Positions 41,868 to 49,591 of a DNA stretch of 49,591 nt are shown here, one piece after another; positions within the stretch are counted from its first letter, which is position 1; the number at the start of each line of letters is the position of its first letter. Location: positions 1 through 49,591 of the forward strand of contig CADCIQ010000033.1 in the NCBI GenBank assembly GCA_902801425.1, given 5' to 3'. The position numbers were made by a program, and so were the translations under genes. Below the pieces are notes generated by a model that saw only the letters and a list, made by a program, of their open reading frames with translations, did no database searches and was not told the DNA's origin. This DNA comes from an uncultured Bacteroidales bacterium. Its GTDB lineage: Bacteria; Bacteroidota; Bacteroidia; Bacteroidales; Bacteroidaceae.

Positions 41868-42105
41868 CAAAAGGAAAAAAGAAGGTAAAACTTCCGGAAA
41901 CATTCCTGAATGACGATTATGAAAAGAATTGTTTAGGTTAGTAGAATAATAGATTTAGGTTTTAGTTATTAGGTTAAAGATTGTTTGACTCTTGGATAGC
42001 ATAAGGATGACCGCGAGGTTATTCTTTGAATATAGAAAAGGATTTTAGTTAAACATATTTTTTTTAACGCCCCACCAGTCGTGAGACCAGTGGGGCGTTT
42101 TTTTA
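41868..42105 (+). ncRNA. Independently transcribed non-coding RNA, about 237 nt
   Basis: A transcript bounded by a perfect Bacteroidota promoter and a strong terminator, with no gene inside. The 5' end folds (ATCGTCA at 41863 pairs with TGACGAT at 41911) around two small GGAA/TTCC hairpins. The middle has three TTAGGTT motifs (41933, 41955, 41969). An 8-codon frame, ATGACGATTATGAAAAGAAT plus TGTTTAG, begins at the base of the first stem and might be a leader peptide. It could belong to the Bacteroidales-1 RNA class, which is also defined by a promoter and terminator, but I cannot confirm this. No 5'-3' end pairing, so not a 6S RNA. Confidence 0.7.
42066..42105 (+). terminator. Intrinsic terminator of the small RNA
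   Basis: AACGCCCCAC (42066-42075) pairs with GTGGGGCGTT (42090-42099), inner GTC/GAC, followed by a run of seven Ts. Confidence 0.9.
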
Positions 42106-42116
42106 TGACTGTTAAT

Positions 42117-42148
42117 TTTGCTTGTTCGGGAAATATTTTGTATTTTTG
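42117..42148 (+). promoter_or_regulatory. Consensus promoter with no clear gene
   Basis: TTTG (42117-42120), 20-bp spacer, TATTTTTG (42141-42148). It points at a 25-codon frame from ATG 42178 (MEQKVITRSQCLELNSMAES...) that ends at 42255 inside the 3' end of the opposing HAD gene. The frame may be a gene remnant or the transcript may be antisense to that gene. Confidence 0.5.
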
Positions 42149-42241
42149 CAATGAACAACCTTAATATTGCATTCTTTATGGAGCAAAAGGTTATTACACG
42201 TAGCCAATGCCTTGAATTAAATTCTATGGCAGAAAGTATTG

Positions 42242-42841
42242 TTAATGCAACTTGATATCTTCAAGTTTATTCATAGGTACAAGTTGCGCCTGAAATCCCA
42301 TTGATGTGGCAGTTTCAATGTTACTTCTTGAATCATCTAAGAAAAGGGTTTCTTCTGGCTTGATGCCTGTTGTGTCTATTACTGCATGGAAGATGCGAGG
42401 ATCAGGCTTTGCAAGTTGCATTTCGTGCGAGAGGAAAAGGTGGTCAAAGCAATCTTCTGGGGTTACTCCGTGCTTGCGGAAAGCCTCTGTTGCTATTTGC
42501 CAGCCCCTGTCGTATATGTTACTTAGGAGATAAACCTTATGTTCTTTTCTAAGCTGCATAAGCATATCTATTCTGGAGGAAGGGATAATATCAAGAACAT
42601 CATCCATTGCCCATAGAATTTCCTCGTCAGTAACATTCTTACGACAAACAGGACGGATTGTGTCACAATATTCCTGTTCCGGCATAAGACCGTTGAGGTA
42701 GGCGAGGGTGGGGACGGAAATTTCTGGTTGTTTCAAGCAACCTTCAAAGTCGGGTAGCCCGATATAGTTGAGCGCTTTTGTGTCGCGTTCAATATCAAGA
42801 TTGATTATGACGCCTGCAAGGTCGAAGATGTAGTTTGTCAT
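42242..42841 (-). CDS. HAD-superfamily phosphatase (YihX-like, HAD-IA)
   Basis: 199 residues. Motif I is YIFDLAGVIINLD with nucleophile D7; motif II is LLSNI; motif III lysine in QLAKPDPRIF; motif IV LFLDDSRSN. This set matches the YihX subgroup, which removes phosphate from small sugars or nucleotides. The start at 42841 overlaps the previous stop (TAATG), so translation is coupled to the upstream gene. A longer frame to 42889 is the 3' end of that gene in another frame. Last gene of the psd operon. Confidence 0.88.
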   Translation of the reverse strand: MTNYIFDLAGVIINLDIERDTKALNYIGLPDFEGCLKQPEISVPTLAYLNGLMPEQEYCDTIRPVCRKNVTDEEILWAMDDVLDIIPSSRIDMLMQLRKEHKVYLLSNIYDRGWQIATEAFRKHGVTPEDCFDHLFLSHEMQLAKPDPRIFHAVIDTTGIKPEETLFLDDSRSNIETATSMGFQAQLVPMNKLEDIKLH

Positions 42842-43503
42842 TATTGGAAGAACTTGAGAAGACGGACGAGATCTTCCTGTTTTGCCCAACTGAAGCCCCT
42901 TGATAGCTCAATCTGATACTCCTGTCTCTGGTCTTTCTTTAGGACGAGTTTTACTGATCGCTCATGTGCAAGCGTGGCTTTATCACCTACTACATAATAA
43001 TAGGTGTCCATGAGTGGATATGGATCTTCATCATCAGCACCGTCCACACGTGTAGTTGACATGCTCTCTCCTATAAGACGACCTGCATTAAGGTCGTCCA
43101 GCATAGAAGAGTTTGTGATAGTGCTGTTGTTCAGATATTCACCCTTCATGGTCTCAACATCTATGATCCGTATGCGTACAAGACTTGCCTTGCCTTCTGT
43201 GGCAACAACCTCTGCAAGCTGATTCTTCACGTTGATGAAGTTACGCTCACCCATGGTTATACCAGCCACTATAGGCATAGAAGCTTCCATGATCTCGCCT
43301 GTAGGAACCTTCTTATATACGAGTGTGCTATTCTTTAGGAATATGTTTGTCTGCTTATGCAGGCTTTGCTTGCCGTCCTTGAGCTTTATGATGGCAGGCT
43401 GAAAGTCTTTGAACATAGTCACGGTCTTGCTCCTTCCTGAAGGAATCTGAGCATAAAGGGAAGAGCAAGCGAGGAGTAAGGATAGTAGGATGACATTTCT
43501 CAT
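42841..43503 (-). CDS. Unknown secreted protein in the psd operon
   Basis: 220 residues with signal peptide MRNVILLSLLLACSSLYA. The mature part is beta-rich: KTVTMFKDFQPAIIKLKDGK, then VKNQLAEVVATEGKASLVRI. It has no catalytic motif that I recognise, and no lipobox cleavage residue after the signal. It lies between DUF4834 and the HAD gene, 37 bp from the former and overlapping the latter by one base. Function unknown. Confidence 0.8.
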   Translation of the reverse strand: MRNVILLSLLLACSSLYAQIPSGRSKTVTMFKDFQPAIIKLKDGKQSLHKQTNIFLKNSTLVYKKVPTGEIMEASMPIVAGITMGERNFINVKNQLAEVVATEGKASLVRIRIIDVETMKGEYLNNSTITNSSMLDDLNAGRLIGESMSTTRVDGADDEDPYPLMDTYYYVVGDKATLAHERSVKLVLKKDQRQEYQIELSRGFSWAKQEDLVRLLKFFQ

Positions 43504-43540
43504 AGGGCTTGTCTGTTAGAATGGTTTTGGTTTGAGTGAA

Positions 43541-43837
43541 TTAATCTACAACCTCAAAATCAACATATTCTCCTTCATCCGCAGAGAAAATCTTCTTTCC
43601 GTTGCTGTTAGAGGAATTTGATTGTGAGGTATGTTGTTTTGCGTTTTGCCTTGCGTCCTGCTGCTGTGTGTGGGTGTTGAAACCACCGCTGAATCCCCTG
43701 AACGGATCTGGCTGTGGTCGCCCTGTCAGCTTATACCACAGGTTTCTCAGTTTCGTATATGCAAATAAGCTAACGACGAGAAGCGGTACTAAGACAAATA
43801 GCAGCAGTAAAGCTATTATTATAAATAGTATATGCAT
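43541..43837 (-). CDS. DUF4834-type small membrane protein
   Basis: 98 residues with one N-terminal membrane helix (ILFIIIALLLLFVLVPLLVVSL), then a basic patch, a Gln/Asn-rich linker and the acidic terminus GEYVDFEVVD. The terminus and short linker match the DUF4834 family by recall. Overlaps the upstream pssA stop by one base (TAATG), showing translational coupling to phospholipid synthesis. Confidence 0.75.
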   Translation of the reverse strand: MHILFIIIALLLLFVLVPLLVVSLFAYTKLRNLWYKLTGRPQPDPFRGFSGGFNTHTQQQDARQNAKQHTSQSNSSNSNGKKIFSADEGEYVDFEVVD

Positions 43838-44565
43838 TATTTCTTCTGTGTAGCTATTGATACTGCGATATAGGCAAGTATGATGACGCTGAAAGGAGCG
43901 TAGCAGAACTTGATGTTGTCTGTTATAATGCCGTATGTAATGCCGCTTATAAGTGCAATGGCACTAAAGATTACAAAGCCATACTTGATCTCATTTCCTT
44001 TGAATCCCCAGTGCTTGAACTTCAGGGCGAACATCGGAATCTCTGCAACAAGAAGCCAGGAACTAACCACAATGCCGATAAGAAGCAAAGGCAAAGTGTA
44101 GAGGCTATACATCATCTGTGCGCCGAATCCTTCGATGAGCGAACCCCAGAAAAGTGCATTGGCAGGTGTCGGGAGTCCGATGAATGATGTCGTCTGGCGA
44201 GTATCGAGATTGAATTTCGCAAGTCTCAGGGCTGAGAAAGCAGAAATAATGAAGGCAAAGAAAGGAATCACGGTACGCCACTCCTCAAGGAAGGAAGGGT
44301 AGTCAACGCTCCCGAGAAACGAGAATAGGATACTTGCAGGAGCAACCCCGAAAGTAACATCATCAGCCAGTGAGTCGAGTTCCTTGCCAATAGGGCTTGA
44401 TACACCAAGAACTCGTGCGGTCATTCCGTCAAAGAAATCAAAGACTGCGCCAAGGATGATGAATAGCAATGCCATTTCTGGTACGCCGTATAATGCGAAT
44501 ACTGTTGCAACACATCCAGAGATGAGGTTGCAACAGGTTATTGTATTTGGGATATGCTTTTTCAT
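43837..44565 (-). CDS. pssA: CDP-diacylglycerol-serine O-phosphatidyltransferase
   Basis: 242 residues, eight predicted membrane segments. The CDP-alcohol phosphotransferase motif reads DG(46-47)-x2-AR(50-51)-x8-G60-x3-D64-x3-D68, exactly the family consensus (DFFDGMTARVLGVSSPIGKE, then LDSLAD). It makes phosphatidylserine from CDP-diacylglycerol and L-serine. The next enzyme, psd, is encoded upstream in the same operon, separated by a palindromic 105-bp gap. Confidence 0.95.
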   Translation of the reverse strand: MKKHIPNTITCCNLISGCVATVFALYGVPEMALLFIILGAVFDFFDGMTARVLGVSSPIGKELDSLADDVTFGVAPASILFSFLGSVDYPSFLEEWRTVIPFFAFIISAFSALRLAKFNLDTRQTTSFIGLPTPANALFWGSLIEGFGAQMMYSLYTLPLLLIGIVVSSWLLVAEIPMFALKFKHWGFKGNEIKYGFVIFSAIALISGITYGIITDNIKFCYAPFSVIILAYIAVSIATQKK

Positions 44566-44576
44566 AAGAAATTATA

Positions 44577-44655
44577 AAATGAACAATGAAAAATCATAAA
44601 ATACGGATTACGCCTTTGGACGCAAAAAGTAATTTGTATTTTTCATTGTTCATTT
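44577..44655. repeat. Palindrome with perfect 18-bp A/T-rich arms between psd and pssA
   Basis: AAATGAACAATGAAAAAT (44577-44594) is inverted at 44638-44655. It fills the psd-pssA gap. The arms resemble the outer arms of the element at 15359-15505, so it is probably the same class without a GC-rich core. It may act as a terminator or mRNA processing site. Confidence 0.75.
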
Positions 44656-44670
44656 TTCACTTTTCATTTA

Positions 44671-45363
44671 TTATTTCAATCTTCCAATTATTGTCTGGTT
44701 GCCTGTGGTTGCCTGACCGAGTTTCACGTTTATCTCTGTGCCAATAGGCAGGAATAGGTCAACGCGTGAGCCGAACTTGATGAAGCCGAGATGCTCGTCT
44801 ATATAGCATTCCTCACCTTCCTTTGCGTAGGTCACGATACGACGTGCCACAGCACCCGCAATCTGGCGGCATAGAATTTCCACGCCGTTATCTGTTGTGA
44901 TGATAGTATCAGCCATCTCGTTTTCCTCGCTTGCCTTAGGTAGCCATGCTTTGTGGAAAGCTCCGTTCTGGTGATGCACAAGTTTTACCTTGCCATCTAC
45001 AGGGAACCAGTTGGCGTGTACGTTCCAAAGATCCATGAAGATGCTCACCATGATGCGAGGCTCATGGAAATACTTCTTCTCCTCAACTTCCTGAACAACG
45101 ACGATACGACCGTCGGCTGGAGCAACAACGACATTTTCCGTATCATCCTGCTCGAAATATCGAATAGGACAACGGAAGAAATTTACAACTATACAATATA
45201 TAGTTACAGCAACTACTGCAAAACAATAGAAAGGAATGTGAGTCTCGAATGAACGCCACAATATAATACCGATTGCTACGATGAACATTAGGCCGTAGAT
45301 TAATGTGTCAGTACCTTCTCGGTGCAGTCTGATTTTCTTGAGTTTCTTTATTCTTTTTCCCAT
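44671..45363 (-). CDS. psd: Phosphatidylserine decarboxylase proenzyme
   Basis: 230 residues from the ATG at 45363. Two membrane helices near 20-36 and 44-63. The body carries [10 protein letters not shown] (81-90), [19 protein letters not shown] and the pyruvoyl-forming site FGSRVD with cleavage between G198 and S199. This is the short, membrane-anchored GS-type Psd of Bacteroidota. It converts phosphatidylserine to phosphatidylethanolamine. An extension to 45408 runs into the promoter, so the internal ATG was chosen. First gene of the operon psd-pssA-DUF4834-unknown-HAD. Confidence 0.95.
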   Translation of the reverse strand: MGKRIKKLKKIRLHREGTDTLIYGLMFIVAIGIILWRSFETHIPFYCFAVVAVTIYCIVVNFFRCPIRYFEQDDTENVVVAPADGRIVVVQEVEEKKYFHEPRIMVSIFMDLWNVHANWFPVDGKVKLVHHQNGAFHKAWLPKASEENEMADTIITTDNGVEILCRQIAGAVARRIVTYAKEGEECYIDEHLGFIKFGSRVDLFLPIGTEINVKLGQATTGNQTIIGRLK

Positions 45364-45405
45364 TATTGGAATATGAGTTTCGTATTTAGCATATATAATT
45401 CCGTG

Positions 45406-45437
45406 CAAAGATACGGGTTTTTATCGAAAATAGCAAA
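45406..45437 (-). promoter_or_regulatory. Promoter of the psd-pssA operon
   Basis: Minus-strand TTTG (45437-45434), 20-bp spacer, TATCTTTG (45413-45406). Leader about 35 nt. Divergent from dnaE. Confidence 0.8.
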
Positions 45438-45507
45438 TTTTTTCTTTATTTTCGTTAATTTATTGCTCTTTTTGCATATTAAATAGGGATATGTAGTAGA
45501 AAATCTG

Positions 45508-45515
45508 TAATTTTG
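45508..45515 (+). promoter_or_regulatory. -7 box of dnaE, possibly giving a leaderless mRNA
   Basis: TAATTTTG ends 6 bp before the chosen ATG; a start point at the usual distance falls on or next to the A of that ATG. There is no good -33 TTTG (the nearest is at 45471, 33 bp upstream). Confidence 0.45.
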
Positions 45516-45521
45516 CGTTCT

Positions 45522-48500
45522 ATGCAGGATTTTATTCATCTACACGTTCACACGTATTATTCCATACTCGACGGACAGGCGTCCGTCAGCAAACTCGTCG
45601 ATAAGGCTGTTGCCGACGGGATGAAGGGTATTGCCATTACCGACCATGGAAATATGTTCGGTATAAAGGAACTTTTCGATTATTGTAATGGTGTAAACAA
45701 AAAGCTCAAGGCTGATGGCAAGGAACCCTTCAAACCTATCTTTGGCTGCGAGATGTATGTAGCGCACCATAACAAGGAGGATATGGTGAAGGCGAATGGT
45801 GACCTCGGTGGTTATCACCTCATCGTTCTTGCCAAGAACTTCAACGGATATAAGAATCTTATCCGCCTCGTGTCTCGTGCATGGGTAGATGGATATTACG
45901 GTCGTCCGCGAACTGACCGCAAGGATCTTGCTGCTTTCCACGAAGACCTCATCATCTGCTCAGCCTGTATTGGTGGTGAAGTGCCTAAGAAGATTATCGA
46001 GGGTGACATTGAGGGCGCTCGTGAGGCTATCGAATGGTATCACAGCATCTGGGGCGATGACTATTACCTTGAGTTGCAGCGCCATGAGGTAACAGATCCA
46101 AGTGTTATGGCTAACCGAGAGACCTTCCCTCTTCAGCAGAAGGCAAACCGTGTGCTCATAGAACTTGCAAAGGAGTATGGCATTAAGTTGGTATGTACCA
46201 ACGACTCCCACTTCGTTGATAAGGAGAACGCGGAGGCTCACGACCATCTTCTCTGTCTTTCCACGGGCAAGGATCTTGATGATCCTAACCGTATGCGCTA
46301 TACAAAGCAGGAGTGGTTCAAGACCAAGGAGGAAATGAATGCTATCTTCTCTGATGTTCCAGAGGCTCTTAGCAACACCATCGAAATTCTCGATAAGGTA
46401 GAAACCTATAACATAGAGAGCGACCCTATCATGCCGTTCTTCCCTATACCAGAGGAATTTGGTACGGAAGAGGAATGGCGAAAGAAATATACCGAGGAGG
46501 ATCTCTACAAGGAATTTACAAGCGATGAGAATGGCGAGAATCAGATGTCAGAAGAAGATGGTCTGAAGAAAATCAAGAAACTTGGCGGATACGACAAGAT
46601 CTATCGAGTGAAGTTTGAGGCTGACTATCTTGCAAAACTCGCATACGAGGGTGCGCAGAGAATCTATGGAAGTGGTACTGCTGATAATCTCACCGCTGAC
46701 AAGCTGATAAAAGGCTCTTATGGAATACCAGAGGATGTTGAGGACAGAATCCGTTTCGAGCTTCATATCATGAAGACTATGGGTTTCCCAGGCTACTTCC
46801 TCATCGTGTCCGACTTTATAAATTCCGCTCGCGATGAACTTGGTGTATGGGTTGGTCCTGGTCGTGGCTCCGCTGCCGGAAGCGTTGTGGCTTACTGTCT
46901 CGGTATCACAAAGATAGACCCTCTGAAGTATGACCTTCTTTTCGAGCGTTTCCTTAATCCTGACCGTATCTCATTGCCTGATATTGATACTGACTTCGAC
47001 GATGACGGTCGTGGTAAAGTGCTCCAGTGGGTAATGAATAAATATGGTAAGGAGAACTGTGCCCATATCATCACCTACGGCACTATGGCTGCCAAGAACT
47101 CCATTAAGGATGTGGCGCGTGTGGAAAAACTGCCTCTCGAGAAGAGTAATGCCTTGTGTAAGGCTATGCCTGACCGTCTGCCTGATGGCATGAAGCCAAA
47201 GCTTGCCAACTACCTCAAGTGTACTCCAGAGCTTCAGCAGGCTGAGGCAAGTGCTGATCCTCGTGAGGCTAACACCATCAAGTATGCCAAGATGCTTGAG
47301 GGTACCGTGCGCTCAACGGGTATTCATGCCTGTGGATTCATCATCTGTCGAGACCCTATCTCCGATCATGTGCCTGTATCTACTGCCGACGACCCTGATT
47401 TCCCGGAAATCAAGACCGCCGTTACCCAGTATGACGGTCATGTTATCGAGTCAACAGGTCTTATCAAGATGGACTTCCTCGGACTCAAGACCCTTTCCGA
47501 GCAGAAGGAATGTTGTAAGCTCGTAAAGCAGACACGAGGCATTGATATCGACCTTGACCATATCCCTATCGACGATCCTGCCACATACAAACTCTATCAG
47601 GAGGGTAGGACAGTCGGCACATTCCAGTTCGAGTCGGCTGGTATGCAGAAGTATCTGCGTGAGCTGCATCCTACTGTCTTTGAGGATCTTATCGCGATGA
47701 ACGCCCTTTACCGTCCGGGACCAATGGACTATATCCCTTCGTTCATTGCCAGAAAGAACGGACGTGAGGAGATTAAATATGATATTCCTTGTACGGAGAA
47801 GTATCTGAAGGATACCTACGGAATCACGGTGTATCAGGAGCAGGTTATGTTGCTCTCCCGACAGCTTGCCAACTTCACCCGAGGCGAGTCTGATGCCCTT
47901 CGTAAGGCGATGGGTAAGAAGAAGAAGGACATTGTTGACAAGATGAAGCCTAAGTTCATCGAGGGCGGTGTGTCAAACGGTCATGACCCTAAGATTCTGG
48001 AGAAAATCTGGGCCGACTGGGAAAAGTTCGCTTCCTATGCCTTCAATAAGTCTCATGCTGCTTGCTATTCATGGGTGGCATACCAGACCGCATACCTCAA
48101 GGCCAACTACCCTGCCGAGTTCATGGCTTCTCTTATGACCCGCCGTCGCTCGGACATCAAGGAAATCACCAAGCTCATGGACGAGTGTAAGTCATTGGGC
48201 ATCCCTACCAAGGGACCTGATGTAAACGAGTCTATGGACGGGTTCACCGTGAACAAGAAAGGCGAGATTCGTTTCGGACTTTCTGGCATCAAGGGTATGA
48301 GTGACGCTGCCGTGCAGGCTATCATTGCCGAAAGAGAGGCTAACGGCCCATACGCTGACATCTACGCCCTCGTTGAGCGCGTACCTTCGTCTTCCATGAA
48401 TAAGAAGGCACTCGAATGCCTTGCCATTAGTGGCGGACTTGATTGCTTCGGTGTTCAGCGAGAGCAATACGTTGCAGGAAATAGTGGAGGCTATACGTTC

Positions 48501-49283
48501 ATCGATATGCTGAGCCGTTACGGCAGTCAGTATCAGGCGGCAAAGGCAGAGGCTGCCAACTCCCTGTTTGGTGATTTCGGAAGCGTGGAGATCACCAAAC
48601 CGAAGCCTGTTCAGGCTCAGGAGTGGAGCGCTATTGAACGACTGAACCGTGAGCGTGAACTTGTTGGTATCTATCTCTCGGCTCATCCTTTGGATGAATA
48701 TGCGGTCGTGCTGAAGAAAAAATGCAACAAGCAATGCTGCGAATTGGGTAGCGATGCTGATAAGGAAGAGCTTGCCAAGATGGATATGGTGACTGTCGGT
48801 GGCATCGTGACAGGTGTACGTGAAGGCTTCACTAAGCGAGGCACACCATTTGGTATAGTCACAATCGAAGATTATGGTGGTGCTGGTGAGATTGCCTTCT
48901 TCGATGACTGGGCGCAATGGCGTGGTATGTTCATGGAGGGTAGTTCGCTGTTTATCAAGATAAAATATGAGAAGAAATTCCCTACGAGCACTTACATCAG
49001 CAGTAAGGTTATTAGTGTGGAGTATCTGGCGAATGTACGTGACAAGCTCATTCGAAAGCTCACGCTAAGGATTAATGTTGATGACTTTACTGAGTTGGAT
49101 GCCACAGAACTCCTGAACGAGATTGAGGATTCTCCGGGAGAGGTAGAGATTGACATCCAATGCCATTCTGTGAAGCTTATGCGTCCGGTAAACCTCGTCT
49201 CGCGTAGCCGTAGGATAAGTGTCAAGAAATCTTTGATGGATCTCCTTGATAACAAGCCTGCCATTGAGTATATGATCGATTGA
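45522..49283 (+). CDS. dnaE: DNA polymerase III alpha subunit
   Basis: 1253 residues from the ATG at 45522. A TTG three codons earlier is inside the -7 box and was rejected. The order of domains is typical: PHP domain from residue 6 (HLHVHTYYSILDG, ITDHGNMFG); palm with GPGRGSAAGS and the catalytic aspartates in PDIDTDFDDD (486-495); fingers and tower (YRPGPMDYIP, AFNKSHAACYSWVAYQTAYL); a C-terminal OB fold (VGGIVTGVREGFTKRGTPFG) and a tau-binding tail. It replicates the chromosome. Compared with E. coli DnaE (1160 residues), it is longer by an insertion near 305-360. The proofreading subunit is encoded elsewhere. Confidence 0.97.
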   Translation: MQDFIHLHVHTYYSILDGQASVSKLVDKAVADGMKGIAITDHGNMFGIKELFDYCNGVNKKLKADGKEPFKPIFGCEMYVAHHNKEDMVKANGDLGGYHLIVLAKNFNGYKNLIRLVSRAWVDGYYGRPRTDRKDLAAFHEDLIICSACIGGEVPKKIIEGDIEGAREAIEWYHSIWGDDYYLELQRHEVTDPSVMANRETFPLQQKANRVLIELAKEYGIKLVCTNDSHFVDKENAEAHDHLLCLSTGKDLDDPNRMRYTKQEWFKTKEEMNAIFSDVPEALSNTIEILDKVETYNIESDPIMPFFPIPEEFGTEEEWRKKYTEEDLYKEFTSDENGENQMSEEDGLKKIKKLGGYDKIYRVKFEADYLAKLAYEGAQRIYGSGTADNLTADKLIKGSYGIPEDVEDRIRFELHIMKTMGFPGYFLIVSDFINSARDELGVWVGPGRGSAAGSVVAYCLGITKIDPLKYDLLFERFLNPDRISLPDIDTDFDDDGRGKVLQWVMNKYGKENCAHIITYGTMAAKNSIKDVARVEKLPLEKSNALCKAMPDRLPDGMKPKLANYLKCTPELQQAEASADPREANTIKYAKMLEGTVRSTGIHACGFIICRDPISDHVPVSTADDPDFPEIKTAVTQYDGHVIESTGLIKMDFLGLKTLSEQKECCKLVKQTRGIDIDLDHIPIDDPATYKLYQEGRTVGTFQFESAGMQKYLRELHPTVFEDLIAMNALYRPGPMDYIPSFIARKNGREEIKYDIPCTEKYLKDTYGITVYQEQVMLLSRQLANFTRGESDALRKAMGKKKKDIVDKMKPKFIEGGVSNGHDPKILEKIWADWEKFASYAFNKSHAACYSWVAYQTAYLKANYPAEFMASLMTRRRSDIKEITKLMDECKSLGIPTKGPDVNESMDGFTVNKKGEIRFGLSGIKGMSDAAVQAIIAEREANGPYADIYALVERVPSSSMNKKALECLAISGGLDCFGVQREQYVAGNSGGYTFIDMLSRYGSQYQAAKAEAANSLFGDFGSVEITKPKPVQAQEWSAIERLNRERELVGIYLSAHPLDEYAVVLKKKCNKQCCELGSDADKEELAKMDMVTVGGIVTGVREGFTKRGTPFGIVTIEDYGGAGEIAFFDDWAQWRGMFMEGSSLFIKIKYEKKFPTSTYISSKVISVEYLANVRDKLIRKLTLRINVDDFTELDATELLNEIEDSPGEVEIDIQCHSVKLMRPVNLVSRSRRISVKKSLMDLLDNKPAIEYMID

Positions 49284-49591
49284 TGGGCTGTAGGTCCATT
49301 TGCTATAATCGTATTTCAAAGGGGAATATTTCACTCAGGTTTCGCAAACTCTGAACTGTCAGGAATACAGTATTATGAGTACCTTATATTAACGCCAGTT
49401 CGATGAATTGATAAAGATTTGCAACAAGTTGCTTTTAACTGACAATAATTAACGTGAGTTCGATGAAATTGTATTATTCTGATTTTCACCCTGATTTTTA
49501 TTTCAGATTTTCTCAGGATTTCTAAGCGAGGAACGAGCGAAATGATTTTTTTATTCCTCACAATATTTTAGAATAGATTTTTTCATGATTT
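49284..49591. other. Non-coding end of window with a 60-bp-spaced direct repeat
   Basis: ATTAACGCCAGTTCGATGAA (49388-49407) and ATTAACGTGAGTTCGATGAA (49448-49467) differ at only two bases and are exactly 60 bp apart. No terminator for dnaE was found and no coding frame is convincing before the edge. Confidence 0.6.

Noticed and set aside
41868-42105. 6S RNA
   Set aside because: The 5' and 3' ends do not pair into the long bulged rod of 6S RNA; the 3' end is a separate terminator hairpin.

Overview
The window comes from a Bacteroidota genome, most likely a Prevotella/Segatella-type Bacteroidales. Four things point there. Nearly every gene start is preceded by the Bacteroidota promoter (TTTG, 19-20 bp spacer, TAnnTTTG) and lacks a Shine-Dalgarno sequence. 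There is a SusC/SusD operon. There is a BspA-type leucine-rich-repeat surface protein. There are many lipoproteins and outer-membrane barrels of Bacteroidota families. No complete mobile element, CRISPR array, tRNA or rRNA was seen.

Layout. 1-1.1 kb: translation genes rplT (cut by the window edge), rpmI and infC. 1.4-3.7 kb: a DUF3078 outer-membrane protein and an Rpn-type PD-(D/E)XK nuclease. 4.2-6.9 kb: a secreted GH28-GH105 fusion for pectin breakdown. 6.9-7.9 kb: non-coding repeats. 7.9-11.8 kb: a BspA-like protein with a long structured leader and a 53-residue peptide gene behind it. 12.0-19.3 kb: one six-gene operon tolC, macA-like, ABC ATPase, MacB-like permease, LytS-type histidine kinase and LytTR regulator, with a palindromic repeat in every gene gap. 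19.4-19.74 kb: a divergent, independently transcribed 50-residue peptide gene with its own promoter and terminator. 19.7-22 kb: an alpha/beta-hydrolase-fold protein lacking the nucleophile serine, and an unknown secreted protein. 22.5-24.1 kb: a family 1 pectate lyase. 24.1-25.1 kb: non-coding repeats. 25.1-27.3 kb: a TonB-dependent receptor. 27.4-36.7 kb: a five-gene SusC/SusD operon with a zinc metallopeptidase lipoprotein, a DUF4302 lipoprotein and a BACON lipoprotein; its SusC carries an extra C-terminal OmpA domain. 36.7-38.1 kb: non-coding repeats, including a second copy of the 7-kb element. 38.1-41.8 kb: an M23/LysM peptidase, a GH43-like enzyme and a split chromate transporter. 41.8-42.1 kb: a probable small RNA. 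42.2-45.4 kb: a lipid operon (psd, pssA and three small genes). 45.5-49.3 kb: dnaE.

How the genes fit together. GH28-GH105, PL1 and GH43 are secreted enzymes for pectin and its side chains, but they are scattered and not in one locus. The SusCD operon is an outer-membrane uptake unit whose accessory genes (HExxH lipoprotein, DUF4302) suggest a peptide or protein-linked substrate rather than a plain glycan. The tolC/macAB/LytTR operon can export a substrate and sense a signal; the divergent 50-residue peptide is an attractive but unproven candidate for its cargo or ligand.

The most unusual material is non-coding or repeat-derived: (1) palindromic elements in every gap of the efflux operon, with related pieces inserted into the signal-peptide regions of three adjacent lipoprotein genes and into a TonB receptor; (2) a 720-bp non-coding element present twice, one copy carrying a 66-bp palindromic insertion flanked by an 11-bp duplication; (3) several unrelated intergenic arrays that all use an 11-bp unit; (4) the peptide/efflux/LytTR locus; (5) the SusC-OmpA fusion.
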